A stretch of 64,000 bases of DNA. Origin: Thiotrichaceae bacterium UBA7357 (GTDB lineage: Bacteria; Pseudomonadota; Gammaproteobacteria; Eutrophobiales; Eutrophobiaceae). The translations under genes and the position numbers were made by a program. Positions 9,271 to 18,150 of this stretch are shown in pieces. Below the pieces are notes generated by a model. That model was not told the DNA's origin and did not search any database. It was given only the letters and a program-made list of their open reading frames with translations. How positions within the stretch are numbered: position 1 is the stretch's first letter; every line of letters begins with the position of its first letter. The stretch lies in contig DKOR01000020.1 of assembly GCA_002470825.1 (NCBI GenBank), forward strand, positions 37,207-101,206, given 5' to 3'.

Positions 9271-10137
9271 TTGGTCGAACCTATCTTTCCTGGCCGGCTT
9301 GGCCTTTATTTTTCCATGTTTAAGTATGGCATGGTTCATAATCATGACTTTGCCGAAGAACATTTTATTTTTTTTAAAGACATGGTGGAGTATGTCGGAG
9401 GTATTGATAGTAAAAACGTTCTTGATATAGGTTGTGGAAAATCATTTTGGCTAACATTGTTGCTGCATAATAGTGGAGCAAATGTGACTGGGATAGACAC
9501 GGAGATTGTGGAACCAGGTTTTAGTTTTGAAAAATACATAGGCTTACTCAAAAAAAATGGAATAGAAAGAGCTTTGCGAACATTATTTTGGGAACAGTTT
9601 TTTGCTCGTTCCTACTATAAAAAACTTGAAAGTCTCTTTGGCCATAAATTAAGTTTTGATGATCTTAACTTACAGACTGCTAATAGCTCAAAAATTAATT
9701 TACCTGATAGTAGTATTGATATCGTTGTCTCTCATGAAGTATTTGAACATATTGAAGATATACCATTAACACTTGATGAAATAAAAAGAGTAATGAAACC
9801 TGACGGAATTACCTATATTTATGTTCACAATTATACGAGTTTATCGGGAGGGCATCATATCGCCTGGAAATACCCGGATAAGGAACCTTCGAGAAAGGTT
9901 CCTCCTTGGGATCATTTGCGTGATAATTATTATCCTGATATTCCATCATGGCTAAATCGAATACGTGAGTATGAATATCGAGAAGAATTTGAAAAGAGGT
10001 TTGAAATTTTAGATTGGATATCGACAGGACGAGAAGGTGAAAAAGTGTTGTCTGATGTAATCTGTAAGGAATTACATGAGTACACTGAGGATGAATTACT
10101 TACAAAAGGTTTTACTGTCGTTGCAAGACCAAAGTAA
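9271..10137 (+). CDS. Class I SAM-dependent methyltransferase
   Basis: The 288-residue protein carries VLDIGCGKSFWLTLLL (about 50-65) and, after an inserted helical region, DIVVSHEVFEHIEDI and IKRVMKPDGITYIYVHN. The start is uncertain. TTG 9271 gives the fullest protein, whose first residues look structured. The next candidate is an ATG at 9316 that would remove 15 residues. No strong Shine-Dalgarno is present for either. It belongs to the same transcriptional run as its neighbours. The acceptor is unknown. Confidence 0.78.
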   Translation: MVEPIFPGRLGLYFSMFKYGMVHNHDFAEEHFIFFKDMVEYVGGIDSKNVLDIGCGKSFWLTLLLHNSGANVTGIDTEIVEPGFSFEKYIGLLKKNGIERALRTLFWEQFFARSYYKKLESLFGHKLSFDDLNLQTANSSKINLPDSSIDIVVSHEVFEHIEDIPLTLDEIKRVMKPDGITYIYVHNYTSLSGGHHIAWKYPDKEPSRKVPPWDHLRDNYYPDIPSWLNRIREYEYREEFEKRFEILDWISTGREGEKVLSDVICKELHEYTEDELLTKGFTVVARPK

Positions 10138-10179
10138 TTTTTTTGTTAGTGAAAATATAATTAATTTAATCATAAATAT

Positions 10180-12330
10180 ATGAAGCAAGTTCTAGAAAAT
10201 TTTAAAACCGGTGAATGTATTGTTGAAGAGGTGCCTCCGCCAATTATTAGGGATAATTTTGTCTTAGTTAAAAATCATTATTCTCTAATTAGTACAGGGA
10301 CAGAAGGCGGAACTGTTAAATTAGGAAAAATGAGTTTATTAGGTAAAGCCAGAGCAAGACCCGATCAGGCGATGAAAGTCATACAGGTTGCTAAAACACA
10401 AGGGTTAATGGTTGCCTATAACGCAGCGATGCGTAGTTTAGAAATGCCTATTTTATTGGGCTATTGTACTGCAGGAGAAGTGATTGATGTCGGAAAAAAT
10501 GTTAACCATGTGAAAGTAGGAGATAAAGTAGCTTGTGCTGGAGCGGGATTTGCAAATCATGCAGAAGTCGTATGCATACCCAAAAATTTATGTGTGCTGG
10601 TTCCTGTTAAAGTTGAAATGCGTCACGCTGCATTCACAACATTAGGCTCAATAGCATTACAAAGTGTTCGCATAGCAGATGCTCGCTTGGGTGAGAATAT
10701 TATCGTTATCGGCCTCGGTTTGGTTGGACTTTTGACTGTGCAATTATTACGTGCTGCCGGTTGTAGAGTATTTGGTATTGATATTGATAGTGAACGTGTT
10801 GATTATATCAAACGTAATGATTTCGGTGATGCAGAATTGAATGACGCCGAAAATTTAAAGGAACGAGTTAATGTTTTTACCTCGGGCAAAGGAGCTGATG
10901 CGATTATTATTACAGCAGCCACTGAAAATAACGGCCCAGTTTCTTTAGCAGGAGAGTTAGCGAGACAGAAAGGACGTGTTGTTGCTGTTGGTCGAACTAA
11001 GCTCGAAGCTCCAAGAGAAACTTATTTATTTAAAGAATTGGAGTTACGTACTTCTATGGCTTATGGACCTGGCACTGGTGATCCTAGCTATGAGCTTGAT
11101 GGTATCGATTACCCTTATGGTTATGTACGCTGGACCGAGGGACGGAACATGTCGGCGGTACTTGAACTTATACATGACGGTTCTTTACAGCTTGAGACAA
11201 TGGTGTCACATGAATTCAACATTGATGATGCCAGTGAAGCATTTGAATTAATAACAGGAAAAACCAAAGAGTCTTCTTCAGCTGTTTTACTCAAATATAC
11301 TTTAGACACGCAAACAATCAAACTTGATCAAAAGATTCAACTCAATCAAGTAGCTAAAGTAATCGCGAATCCTGATACTATTAGAACTAGTGTTATAGGT
11401 GCAGGTAGCTTTGCCACAAATGAACTTTTACCTTTGTTAGCAAAGCAAAAAGATATTGCGTTTAATTCAATAGCATCGGCTAGGGGAGTAAATGCAAAAG
11501 CACTTGGTAAAAAATATGGGTTCTTGGAATGCACATCTGATAGCCAATCTATAATCGAGGATAATAATACTAATTGCGTCTTTATCTTAACAAGACACGA
11601 TACCCACGCCGCTTTAGCAACTGCAGCTTTGCGTTCAGGCAAACATGTTTTTGTAGAAAAGCCATTGGCTCTGACCCATGCAGAATTGGACGAGGTAGAA
11701 GAGGCGCTACATGATTCAGGTTGTCAGTTGATGGTAGGTTTTAATCGCCGTTATGCTCCTCTTGCGATAGAGATGAAAGAATATTTTGGTGAGCGGGCAC
11801 AACCGATGTCAATAAGTTATTGTGCTAATGTTGGCTACCGTCCTCCAGAGCATTGGTTACATAATCCAAAACAAGGTGGCGGTGTTGTTCTGGGTGAGGC
11901 ATGCCACCATATAGATTTTTGTAATTGGTTTATTGGTATGACACCTATAGACATCATGGTTAAGAAACTAGAAAGCAATAATGAGAAGTTTCTTGCAGAT
12001 GATAATGTACATATAACATTGCAATATCCTGATAGCTCACTGGCACATATAGCTTATCTATCAAATGGGAGTAAGGCTTATTTAGGGGAAAGAGTTGAAA
12101 TATTTTGCGACAATAAGGTTGCCTCTATTAAGAATTATAAGAAATTAGAATTAACTCAAGGATTAAGTATGAAAACAAAACGTCTTTGGGTGCAGAGTGA
12201 TAAAGGGCATACAGATCAAATTCGTGCATTTCTTGATACTGTAAGTGGCCGCGGTTCAATAGATATAGATAGTTATATTGCTTCATCAAGAGTAGCTATC
12301 GATGTGGCAATGAAGTGTAAAGGTCTATAG
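10180..12330 (+). CDS. Two-domain oxidoreductase (zinc-type alcohol dehydrogenase fused to Gfo/Idh/MocA)
   Basis: The 716-residue protein joins two dehydrogenases. Residues 1-370 form a medium-chain dehydrogenase with a Rossmann motif in NIIVIGLGLVGLLTVQLL (about 173-190). Residues about 390-716 form a Gfo/Idh/MocA oxidoreductase with VIGAGSFATNELLP and the catalytic-region EKPLALT. Fusions of this architecture are recurrent in polysaccharide loci together with six-hairpin or heparinase-like and amidotransferase genes, as here. It probably oxidises or reduces a sugar nucleotide; the true substrate is not known. It is 42 bases after the previous methyltransferase. Confidence 0.88.
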   Translation: MKQVLENFKTGECIVEEVPPPIIRDNFVLVKNHYSLISTGTEGGTVKLGKMSLLGKARARPDQAMKVIQVAKTQGLMVAYNAAMRSLEMPILLGYCTAGEVIDVGKNVNHVKVGDKVACAGAGFANHAEVVCIPKNLCVLVPVKVEMRHAAFTTLGSIALQSVRIADARLGENIIVIGLGLVGLLTVQLLRAAGCRVFGIDIDSERVDYIKRNDFGDAELNDAENLKERVNVFTSGKGADAIIITAATENNGPVSLAGELARQKGRVVAVGRTKLEAPRETYLFKELELRTSMAYGPGTGDPSYELDGIDYPYGYVRWTEGRNMSAVLELIHDGSLQLETMVSHEFNIDDASEAFELITGKTKESSSAVLLKYTLDTQTIKLDQKIQLNQVAKVIANPDTIRTSVIGAGSFATNELLPLLAKQKDIAFNSIASARGVNAKALGKKYGFLECTSDSQSIIEDNNTNCVFILTRHDTHAALATAALRSGKHVFVEKPLALTHAELDEVEEALHDSGCQLMVGFNRRYAPLAIEMKEYFGERAQPMSISYCANVGYRPPEHWLHNPKQGGGVVLGEACHHIDFCNWFIGMTPIDIMVKKLESNNEKFLADDNVHITLQYPDSSLAHIAYLSNGSKAYLGERVEIFCDNKVASIKNYKKLELTQGLSMKTKRLWVQSDKGHTDQIRAFLDTVSGRGSIDIDSYIASSRVAIDVAMKCKGL

Positions 12331-12354
12331 TTATATAGTCACTCTGGATGATTT

Positions 12355-13269
12355 ATGATTAGTAAAAATAATATTGTAGACCAGTCTGAGTATAATGAAG
12401 ATTGGATCTCTTCTGCATGGGGAGACAGTGGAAATGAGGATCTGTTATCTAAGAGATTATTAAATCCTCGCCCCCGAGTAGCGAGAGCAATTGAGTTATC
12501 CTCTCTTAAAAAAAACATATATCTACTTGATATCGCGTGTGGTCGAGGAGAAGTCCCCGCTATAGTTTGTCAGCAAGGTGGCTATGCAGTTGGTCTCGAT
12601 TATGCTGAATCCTCAATAAAATTTGCACAACGTGTTAAAAAAATTCATGATGATGGGACTCAAGGAGCAATTGAGTTAGCTAGAGCTGACGCAACAAAAT
12701 TACCTTTTTTGGATGAATCTTTTGACCGAGTAACAATGTTGGACATTATTGAGCATCTTTATCCTGCTCAATTGGAGAAAATGTTTTGTGAAGTTCGCAG
12801 AATACTTAAACCAACCGGTTATGCTGTTATTCATACATTACCAAATAGATGGGTTTATGATTTTACTTACCCGCTAATCCATAAAATATTCAATGGGATT
12901 CCTCCGGATCCTAGAGGATCATTCGAAAAAAAGATTCATATTAATGAGCAAGATTTACCTAAATTATTTAACACAATTAGGAAGAGTGGATTGCATCAGC
13001 GAATATGGTTAGAGCAGCATATTCCTTCACAGGCACGTTGGAATTCGGGTAATGATATTTATAAAGATAATAGAGATAAGGTTTATCCTATGCTTTCACG
13101 ATGGCCTGGTAGGATTATGGAAGTTTTGAGTGAGACACCACTCAAATTCTTAATTTGCAATGACATCTATGGTGTTCTTTGGAAAAGTGATGTGGCACCT
13201 TCTCTACCAAAATTACCAATGGCGTTCACTGAAAGATTAATATGTCACTTTATATCGCCAAAACAGTAA
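12355..13269 (+). CDS. Class I SAM-dependent methyltransferase
   Basis: The 304-residue protein shows IYLLDIACGRGEVPAIVC (about 56-73), GLDYAESS, then FDRVTMLDIIEHLYPAQLE and RRILKPTGYAVIHTLPNRW. That is the full set of Methyltransf_11-like motifs. It is the last plus-strand gene of the glycan cluster. Its 3' end overlaps by 33 bases, tail to tail, with the minus-strand UPF0104 gene, so the two transcripts are complementary at their ends. The acceptor is unknown. Confidence 0.8.
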   Translation: MISKNNIVDQSEYNEDWISSAWGDSGNEDLLSKRLLNPRPRVARAIELSSLKKNIYLLDIACGRGEVPAIVCQQGGYAVGLDYAESSIKFAQRVKKIHDDGTQGAIELARADATKLPFLDESFDRVTMLDIIEHLYPAQLEKMFCEVRRILKPTGYAVIHTLPNRWVYDFTYPLIHKIFNGIPPDPRGSFEKKIHINEQDLPKLFNTIRKSGLHQRIWLEQHIPSQARWNSGNDIYKDNRDKVYPMLSRWPGRIMEVLSETPLKFLICNDIYGVLWKSDVAPSLPKLPMAFTERLICHFISPKQ

Positions 13270-14133
13270 CAAGCAAGCGGAAGGGAGAAAAGCTAATAAC
13301 ATCACTAACAAACGTAGTGCAAGAAAGCCTGCCAATATATTGCTTGTTGTTAGACCAATCTCTGAGAATAAAACTAAACCCGAAGCTTCAACTGTACCTA
13401 TGCCATTAAATGAAATCGGAATATATGCTACAAGTGAACTAGCTGAAGATAAAGTGATTGTCATAAAAAGGCTAATTTCGTCTGCTCCAAGCCCCCTAAA
13501 AATACACCAATAAGACAGACCAATCAGACTAATTTTAGCTATAGTTAAGATAATATTGACTATTACTTTTGTTGGATATTGATATAAGGTTAGCTTAGCT
13601 TCTTTCATGGTACGTCCTATCAAACCACGTGCACCATCAATCTTTGGTGAAAAATACATATTGAATTTTGATCGCAATAAAAAAATTAGAATACCGATTG
13701 ATATGCTCATTAATAAAATTGATTTTTCTGAGATATCAATATTTAGATAATTTTTGCTCGTTAGATAAAGACCAATTGAAGCTAAAGCGGCCATTACTAT
13801 AAATGATATTAGTTTATCCAAAAGACTTCTTCCTAGAGATAAATGCCAATCAATCTTCTGCTTCTTGAGTAGAGTTGATATTGTTGCTATGTCTCCAATC
13901 TGTCCAGGAGTAATCAAGCTAGCTGCCCAGGCTAGCCAGTAGATAGGCAAGAAAATAGTCCATCGTATAGAATTCTGTCTGTCTAATAATATATAGGCAT
14001 TAAAAGCACCAAGTAACGTTGCAAAGATAATGCTGAATGCCGCTGCAATTACCCAATGCATCTGAATGGATGATAATGATTGAAGAAGCTTGTTTAGGTC
14101 TACGACTGTTAATAGCAGAGCAAGAAGTAACAA
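13237..14133 (-). CDS. UPF0104 / lysylphosphatidylglycerol synthase TM-region family membrane protein
   Basis: The 298-residue, strongly hydrophobic protein has about eight membrane helices. It shows the family's ITPGQIGDI-type motif (about 74-82) and the C-terminal PISFNGIGTVEASGLVLFS segment (about 237-255). Relatives (AglD/YbhN/MprF membrane domain) are linked to lipid or glycolipid translocation and to cell-envelope glycan loci. The start is doubtful: TTG 14133 falls inside what looks like the first conserved helix. The reading frame stays open upstream to CTG 14178, which has GAGGA seven bases before it inside the 3' end of the acyltransferase gene. A translationally coupled CTG or other rare start is therefore possible. 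Confidence 0.78.
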   Translation of the reverse strand: MLLLALLLTVVDLNKLLQSLSSIQMHWVIAAAFSIIFATLLGAFNAYILLDRQNSIRWTIFLPIYWLAWAASLITPGQIGDIATISTLLKKQKIDWHLSLGRSLLDKLISFIVMAALASIGLYLTSKNYLNIDISEKSILLMSISIGILIFLLRSKFNMYFSPKIDGARGLIGRTMKEAKLTLYQYPTKVIVNIILTIAKISLIGLSYWCIFRGLGADEISLFMTITLSSASSLVAYIPISFNGIGTVEASGLVLFSEIGLTTSNILAGFLALRLLVMLLAFLPSACLLLFWRYKVTY

Positions 14134-14181
14134 GCCAATGCTGACACGTATCCGGGTACTGTTATTACCTTTGATCAGTTA

Positions 14182-14799
14182 TCAATCCTCATCGATATTT
14201 CGGATAATTTGCAGAGGATTGCCTGCTGCAAAAATATTTTTTGGAACGTTGTCTTTTACCAAAGAGCAGGCTCCAATAACAGAATTCTCGCCAACTGTAA
14301 CTCCATTAAGAATAACCACTTGGACGGAGATCCATACATTATCTTTAATAATAACTGGGGCAGATGGAATATCTTCAACCGTTTCTTGTCTTCTATTACG
14401 CTTGATGCTGTGTGAAGGAGTATCAGCAATATAAGCATCTGCAATATTTGACCAGTCTCCAATCGTAACCTTACAAGCTGATTGTATAGCTGTTCCGTTA
14501 AGTCCGGCGTTATTTCCTAACTGTACAGTAGCTCCTGACATAAGCGTTCTTATACAGACTGGTTTTATCGCATTAGAAATGATTAGACAATTGTCACCAA
14601 AAATCACCTTTCCAGGGCCGGAAATATTTAGTGTGCCATAAACGCGGAATAATTTTCCTGCACGAAAGTTTTGTCCTAACAAAGTAAATTTTAAGCGATA
14701 CCACCAACCTCTTATCCAAGCTAGTATCCCAGGGATTAACAAATGTGGCGATTTATTCAATCGGTCAACTATTTCGCTAATGTCATGATTGTTGTTCAT
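14182..14799 (-). CDS. Left-handed beta-helix acyltransferase (CAT/LacA type)
   Basis: The 205-residue protein is made of hexapeptide repeats (for example VQLGNNAGLNGTAIQSACKV and VTVGENSVIGACSLV). The histidine in ADTPSHSI (about 128-135) fits the catalytic His loop of O-acetyltransferases of the maltose/galactoside and surface-glycan type. The C-terminal FAAGNPLQIIRNI is the usual family ending. It lies upstream of and probably co-transcribed with the UPF0104 gene. It likely acetylates a surface sugar (inference). Confidence 0.83.
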   Translation of the reverse strand: MNNNHDISEIVDRLNKSPHLLIPGILAWIRGWWYRLKFTLLGQNFRAGKLFRVYGTLNISGPGKVIFGDNCLIISNAIKPVCIRTLMSGATVQLGNNAGLNGTAIQSACKVTIGDWSNIADAYIADTPSHSIKRNRRQETVEDIPSAPVIIKDNVWISVQVVILNGVTVGENSVIGACSLVKDNVPKNIFAAGNPLQIIRNIDED

Positions 14800-14827
14800 T
14801 TAATTTGACGTTTTTTTAGATGCACTG

Positions 14828-15598
14828 TTATGACAGTTGCTTTAACATGGCTTTAATTAATTTAGAGTTTGCAGAAATAATATTTCCACTTCCCATGTAA
14901 TCTACACTCCCCGATATTTCACTATTTATACCGCCTGCTTCTTGCACTAACAGCGCCCCTGCTGCAATATCCCAAGGCTTTAGACCATACTCCCAAAAGC
15001 CATCAAGACGACCGCAAGCGACATAGGCTAAATCAAGCGAAGCTGCACCAGCGCGTCTAATCCCAGCAATTTCAGGATATAGTGATCTGAAATTGCTAAT
15101 AAACTCATCCACGCTATGAGCATCACCAAATGGAAAACCTGTACCAAGTAATGCACCGTTTAGGGTCTTATGGCCGCTAACACGAATCTTTTTATTATTA
15201 AGTTGTGCGCCTTTGCCTTTAGAAGCAGTGAATAACTCTTGTTTCAATGGGTCATAAATTACTGCTTGGTCAAGACGTCCTTTATCTTGAAGTGCAATCG
15301 ACACGGCGAAATGTGGAAATCCATGCAGGAAGTTCGTTGTTCCGTCTAGTGGGTCTATAATCCAGAGAAATTCACTATCACCCGATTCACCACTTTCTTC
15401 ACATAAGAAGGCATGGTTTGGATAAGAATTTTTAATTATATTTATAATCGTGTACTCAGCTTTAGTATCAACTTCGGAGACAAAATCATTTTTACCTTTT
15501 ATATCGACAGATATGTCACTTACACGATCCATTTCACGTACAATTAAGTCTCCTGCTGCCCGGGCAGCACGTATTGCAATATTAAGCATTGGATGCAT
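14828..15598 (-). CDS. suhB: Inositol-1-monophosphatase family protein SuhB
   Basis: The 256-residue protein starts MHPMLNIAIRAARAAGD, almost identical to the opening of E. coli SuhB. It carries the three metal-site motifs EESGE (about 92), DPLDGTTNF (about 113-121) and WDIAAGALL (about 206-214). SuhB dephosphorylates inositol-1-phosphate in vitro and assists NusA/NusB-dependent antitermination on rRNA operons. The frame is open further upstream to 15790, but that 64-codon extension overlaps trmJ and is not SuhB-like, so ATG 15598 was chosen. It is divergent from trmJ with 73 bases between starts. Confidence 0.95.
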   Translation of the reverse strand: MHPMLNIAIRAARAAGDLIVREMDRVSDISVDIKGKNDFVSEVDTKAEYTIINIIKNSYPNHAFLCEESGESGDSEFLWIIDPLDGTTNFLHGFPHFAVSIALQDKGRLDQAVIYDPLKQELFTASKGKGAQLNNKKIRVSGHKTLNGALLGTGFPFGDAHSVDEFISNFRSLYPEIAGIRRAGAASLDLAYVACGRLDGFWEYGLKPWDIAAGALLVQEAGGINSEISGSVDYMGSGNIISANSKLIKAMLKQLS

Positions 15599-15671
15599 GA
15601 GTATTTTAAGACCTTGAAATATTAAAAAAAGTATTCTACGTTGAATGAAAAGATGAGTGTAGTGATTAAAT

Positions 15672-16394
15672 ATGAATTCGATAAATAGTAATGTGCGTAT
15701 TGTTCTGGTTGGCACGACACATCCGGGCAATGTTGGAGCCACCGCGCGGGCAATGAAGACAATGTCACAGAATAATCTATATTTAGTCAATCCGAAAGAA
15801 TTCCCATCTGCTGTGGCATCAGCTCGGGCAGCAGGAGCCGACGATATCTTAGCGAATGCAAGTATGCATGATGATTTAAAATCAGCTATTTCAGACTGTC
15901 AAATGGTTATTACAACCAGCGCTAGAACAAGAAGTATTCCTTGGCCTATGGTTTCGCCGAGAGCATGTGCAGAAATACTAGCTGATTTTAATGTTGGAAA
16001 TGTTGCTATTGTTTTCGGAAGAGAAAACTCTGGTTTGAGTAACGAAGAGATGGAATTAGGTAATTTGGTGTTACAAATACCGACTAATGCTGATTATAGT
16101 TCTTTAAATCTAGCGTCGGCAGTACAGGTTGTATGTTATGAATTATTTCTTAAATGTCATGCGGATGATGGTGACGCTAAAGACGAGAAGGTGACTTATG
16201 TAAGCCAGGAAAAAATAGAAATGTTCTATGAGCATCTAGAAGAATGCATGATTGAGATAGGTTATCATGATGTCAACTATCCACGACGATTGATGCATAG
16301 GATGCGGCGTTTATTTAATCGAGCACTATTAGATGAAAGTGAATGGAAAATATTGCGTGGCTTCCTTGCTAAAATTCAAGAGAAACAGAAATAA
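15672..16394 (+). CDS. trmJ: tRNA (cytidine/uridine-32-2'-O)-methyltransferase TrmJ
   Basis: The 240-residue SPOUT enzyme has VRIVLVGTTHPGNVGATARAM at the N terminus, FGRENSGLSNEEM (about 117-129) and IPTNADYSSLNLASAVQVV (about 137-155), the segments forming the trefoil knot and SAM pocket. It 2'-O-methylates position 32 of several tRNAs. The C-terminal helical extension is normal for TrmJ. The suhB-trmJ divergent pair is a common gammaproteobacterial arrangement. Confidence 0.95.
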   Translation: MNSINSNVRIVLVGTTHPGNVGATARAMKTMSQNNLYLVNPKEFPSAVASARAAGADDILANASMHDDLKSAISDCQMVITTSARTRSIPWPMVSPRACAEILADFNVGNVAIVFGRENSGLSNEEMELGNLVLQIPTNADYSSLNLASAVQVVCYELFLKCHADDGDAKDEKVTYVSQEKIEMFYEHLEECMIEIGYHDVNYPRRLMHRMRRLFNRALLDESEWKILRGFLAKIQEKQK

Positions 16395-16412
16395 AACGAT
16401 TGGGTTTCAGCT

Positions 16413-17144
16413 ATGGAAAATAAATTGTTTGATGAGATGTATAAGGTTGAAACTCAACATTGGTGGTTGGTTGCCCGACGAAAAATAATTGCTAGTATTA
16501 TTGATACTTTAAAACTTGGTTCAGATTCTAAAATAATGGATGCGGGGTGTGGTAATGGTGATAATCTTGAGTTTTTATCACAATATGGCGAATTAACAGC
16601 GATTGAAAGGGATAATAATGCCTTGGCAAGGGCACAATCAAGGCAAATAGGCAAGGTAGTTCAAGGAGAGTTGCCCGATAACTTTCCTTCAGCTATAAAT
16701 AGAGAAAATGATTTAATTGTATTGTTAGATGTTTTGGAACATATAAATGATGATGAAGAAAGTTTATCGATATTGAAAAATTGGGCTAAGAGTAAAGGAA
16801 AATTATTAATTACGGTCCCAGCATATCAGTTTCTATGGACTAAACACGATGAATTACATCATCATAAGAGAAGGTATACGGTTGGGCAGTTGAAAAAAAT
16901 CATAGAAAATAATGGGTGGAATGTGAATTATATATCCTATTTTAATTCATTTTTATTCCCATTAGCGCTTATAGTCAGACTTAAAGATAAGGTCTTTCCA
17001 CCGGTAAAAATTGATGGTTTGAGTCTACCAAACCGTGTTATTAACCATTTTTTTGAAAAAATATTTAGCCTGGAGACTTTTATCCTTGGTAAATTCTCAT
17101 TTCCTTTCGGCTTATCAATAATTGTTGTTGCTGAGAAAGAATAA
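16413..17144 (+). CDS. Class I SAM-dependent methyltransferase
   Basis: The 243-residue protein has IMDAGCGNGDNLEFLSQYG (about 40-58), DLIVLLDVLEHINDDEESL and KLLITVPAYQFLWTKHDELHHHKRRYT. The last segment is typical of methyltransferases paired with GtrB-like glycosyltransferases. It starts 18 bases after trmJ and six bases before the next glycosyltransferase, so it forms a two-gene unit with that gene. The target is probably a lipid-linked sugar or related envelope compound (inference). Confidence 0.8.
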   Translation: MENKLFDEMYKVETQHWWLVARRKIIASIIDTLKLGSDSKIMDAGCGNGDNLEFLSQYGELTAIERDNNALARAQSRQIGKVVQGELPDNFPSAINRENDLIVLLDVLEHINDDEESLSILKNWAKSKGKLLITVPAYQFLWTKHDELHHHKRRYTVGQLKKIIENNGWNVNYISYFNSFLFPLALIVRLKDKVFPPVKIDGLSLPNRVINHFFEKIFSLETFILGKFSFPFGLSIIVVAEKE

Positions 17145-17150
17145 ATCTAT

Positions 17151-18134
17151 ATGAACAAGGTACAATTAAACAGAAAAAAAATATTGTCTATTGTGGCACC
17201 AGCATATAATGAATCTTCTGGTCTAGATGAGTTTTATTCAAGACTCATTAGTTCGACCAAAGGTTTAGATCTGGAGCTGGAAATTATCTATGTGAATGAT
17301 GGTAGTCAGGATGACACTCTTGAACTAATGAGCAAGCAACGTAGCAAAGATCCAAGTCTTACAATAATAGATTTAAGTAGGAATTTTGGTAAAGAAATCG
17401 CTTTGACTGCGGGGCTGGATCATGCGCTCGGTGATGCTGTGGTCGTGATAGATACCGATCTGCAAGACCCCCCTGAACTAATTCCAGCATTAGTTGATAA
17501 ATGGCTCGATGGCAATGATGTTGTTAATGCGAAAAGGCTAAAAAGGAGAGGGGACAGTTGGTTTAAAAAAATGACCTCTTATGTGTACTATCGTTTTCTA
17601 TATCAATTAAGTGATATTAAAATTCCTAAAGACACTGGTGATTTTAGATTGTTAAGTCGTGATGCTTTAGATGCATTGTTAAAATTGCGAGAAAAGCATC
17701 GGTACATGAAAGGCTTGTTTGCGTGGGTGGGTTACTCACAAGTTGAAATCAGCTATGAACGCGATGAACGGTACGCGGGAGATACAAAATGGAGTTTTTG
17801 GGGCTTGGTGAATCTTGCGTTCGAGGGCTTAACTTCTTTTTCTGTTTTACCTTTAAGGTTAGCTTCTATGGTCGGTGTGCTATCGGCATTTATAGCACTT
17901 GTTTTTGGTTCTCTCATTATTATAAAGAAATTTCTTTATGGAGATCCTGTCGCTGGTTACGCCTCATTAGTAGTCTTAATTACTTTTATTGGAGGCATAC
18001 AGCTTCTTGCGCTAGGTGTTATCGGAGAATATTTGGGGCGCGTGTTCAACGAAACTAAAAATAGACCACTTTATCTTGTAAAAGACATACAGAAATCACG
18101 CTACCTTGCTAATCAAGAGAATAATAAATCCTAG
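17151..18134 (+). CDS. Polyprenyl-phosphate glycosyltransferase, family 2 (GtrB/ArnC type)
   Basis: The 327-residue protein has a GT2 domain with VNDGSQDD (about 49-56), DTDLQDPPE (about 102-110) and the acceptor-side segment DERYAGDTKWSFWGLVNLAFEG. Two C-terminal transmembrane helices follow (about 230-260 and 268-292). This is the layout of bactoprenol glucosyl/mannosyl transferases such as GtrB/YfdH and of ArnC. It would place a sugar on undecaprenyl phosphate. The stop lies 16 bases from the convergent purM stop. Confidence 0.86.
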   Translation: MNKVQLNRKKILSIVAPAYNESSGLDEFYSRLISSTKGLDLELEIIYVNDGSQDDTLELMSKQRSKDPSLTIIDLSRNFGKEIALTAGLDHALGDAVVVIDTDLQDPPELIPALVDKWLDGNDVVNAKRLKRRGDSWFKKMTSYVYYRFLYQLSDIKIPKDTGDFRLLSRDALDALLKLREKHRYMKGLFAWVGYSQVEISYERDERYAGDTKWSFWGLVNLAFEGLTSFSVLPLRLASMVGVLSAFIALVFGSLIIIKKFLYGDPVAGYASLVVLITFIGGIQLLALGVIGEYLGRVFNETKNRPLYLVKDIQKSRYLANQENNKS

Positions 18135-18150
18135 CCTCGGGTCGTACTTG

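Noticed and set aside
15599..15790. A 64-residue N-terminal extension of SuhB
   Set aside because: It overlaps trmJ on the other strand, includes nothing SuhB-like, and MHPMLNIAIRAAR at 15598 is the typical SuhB start.
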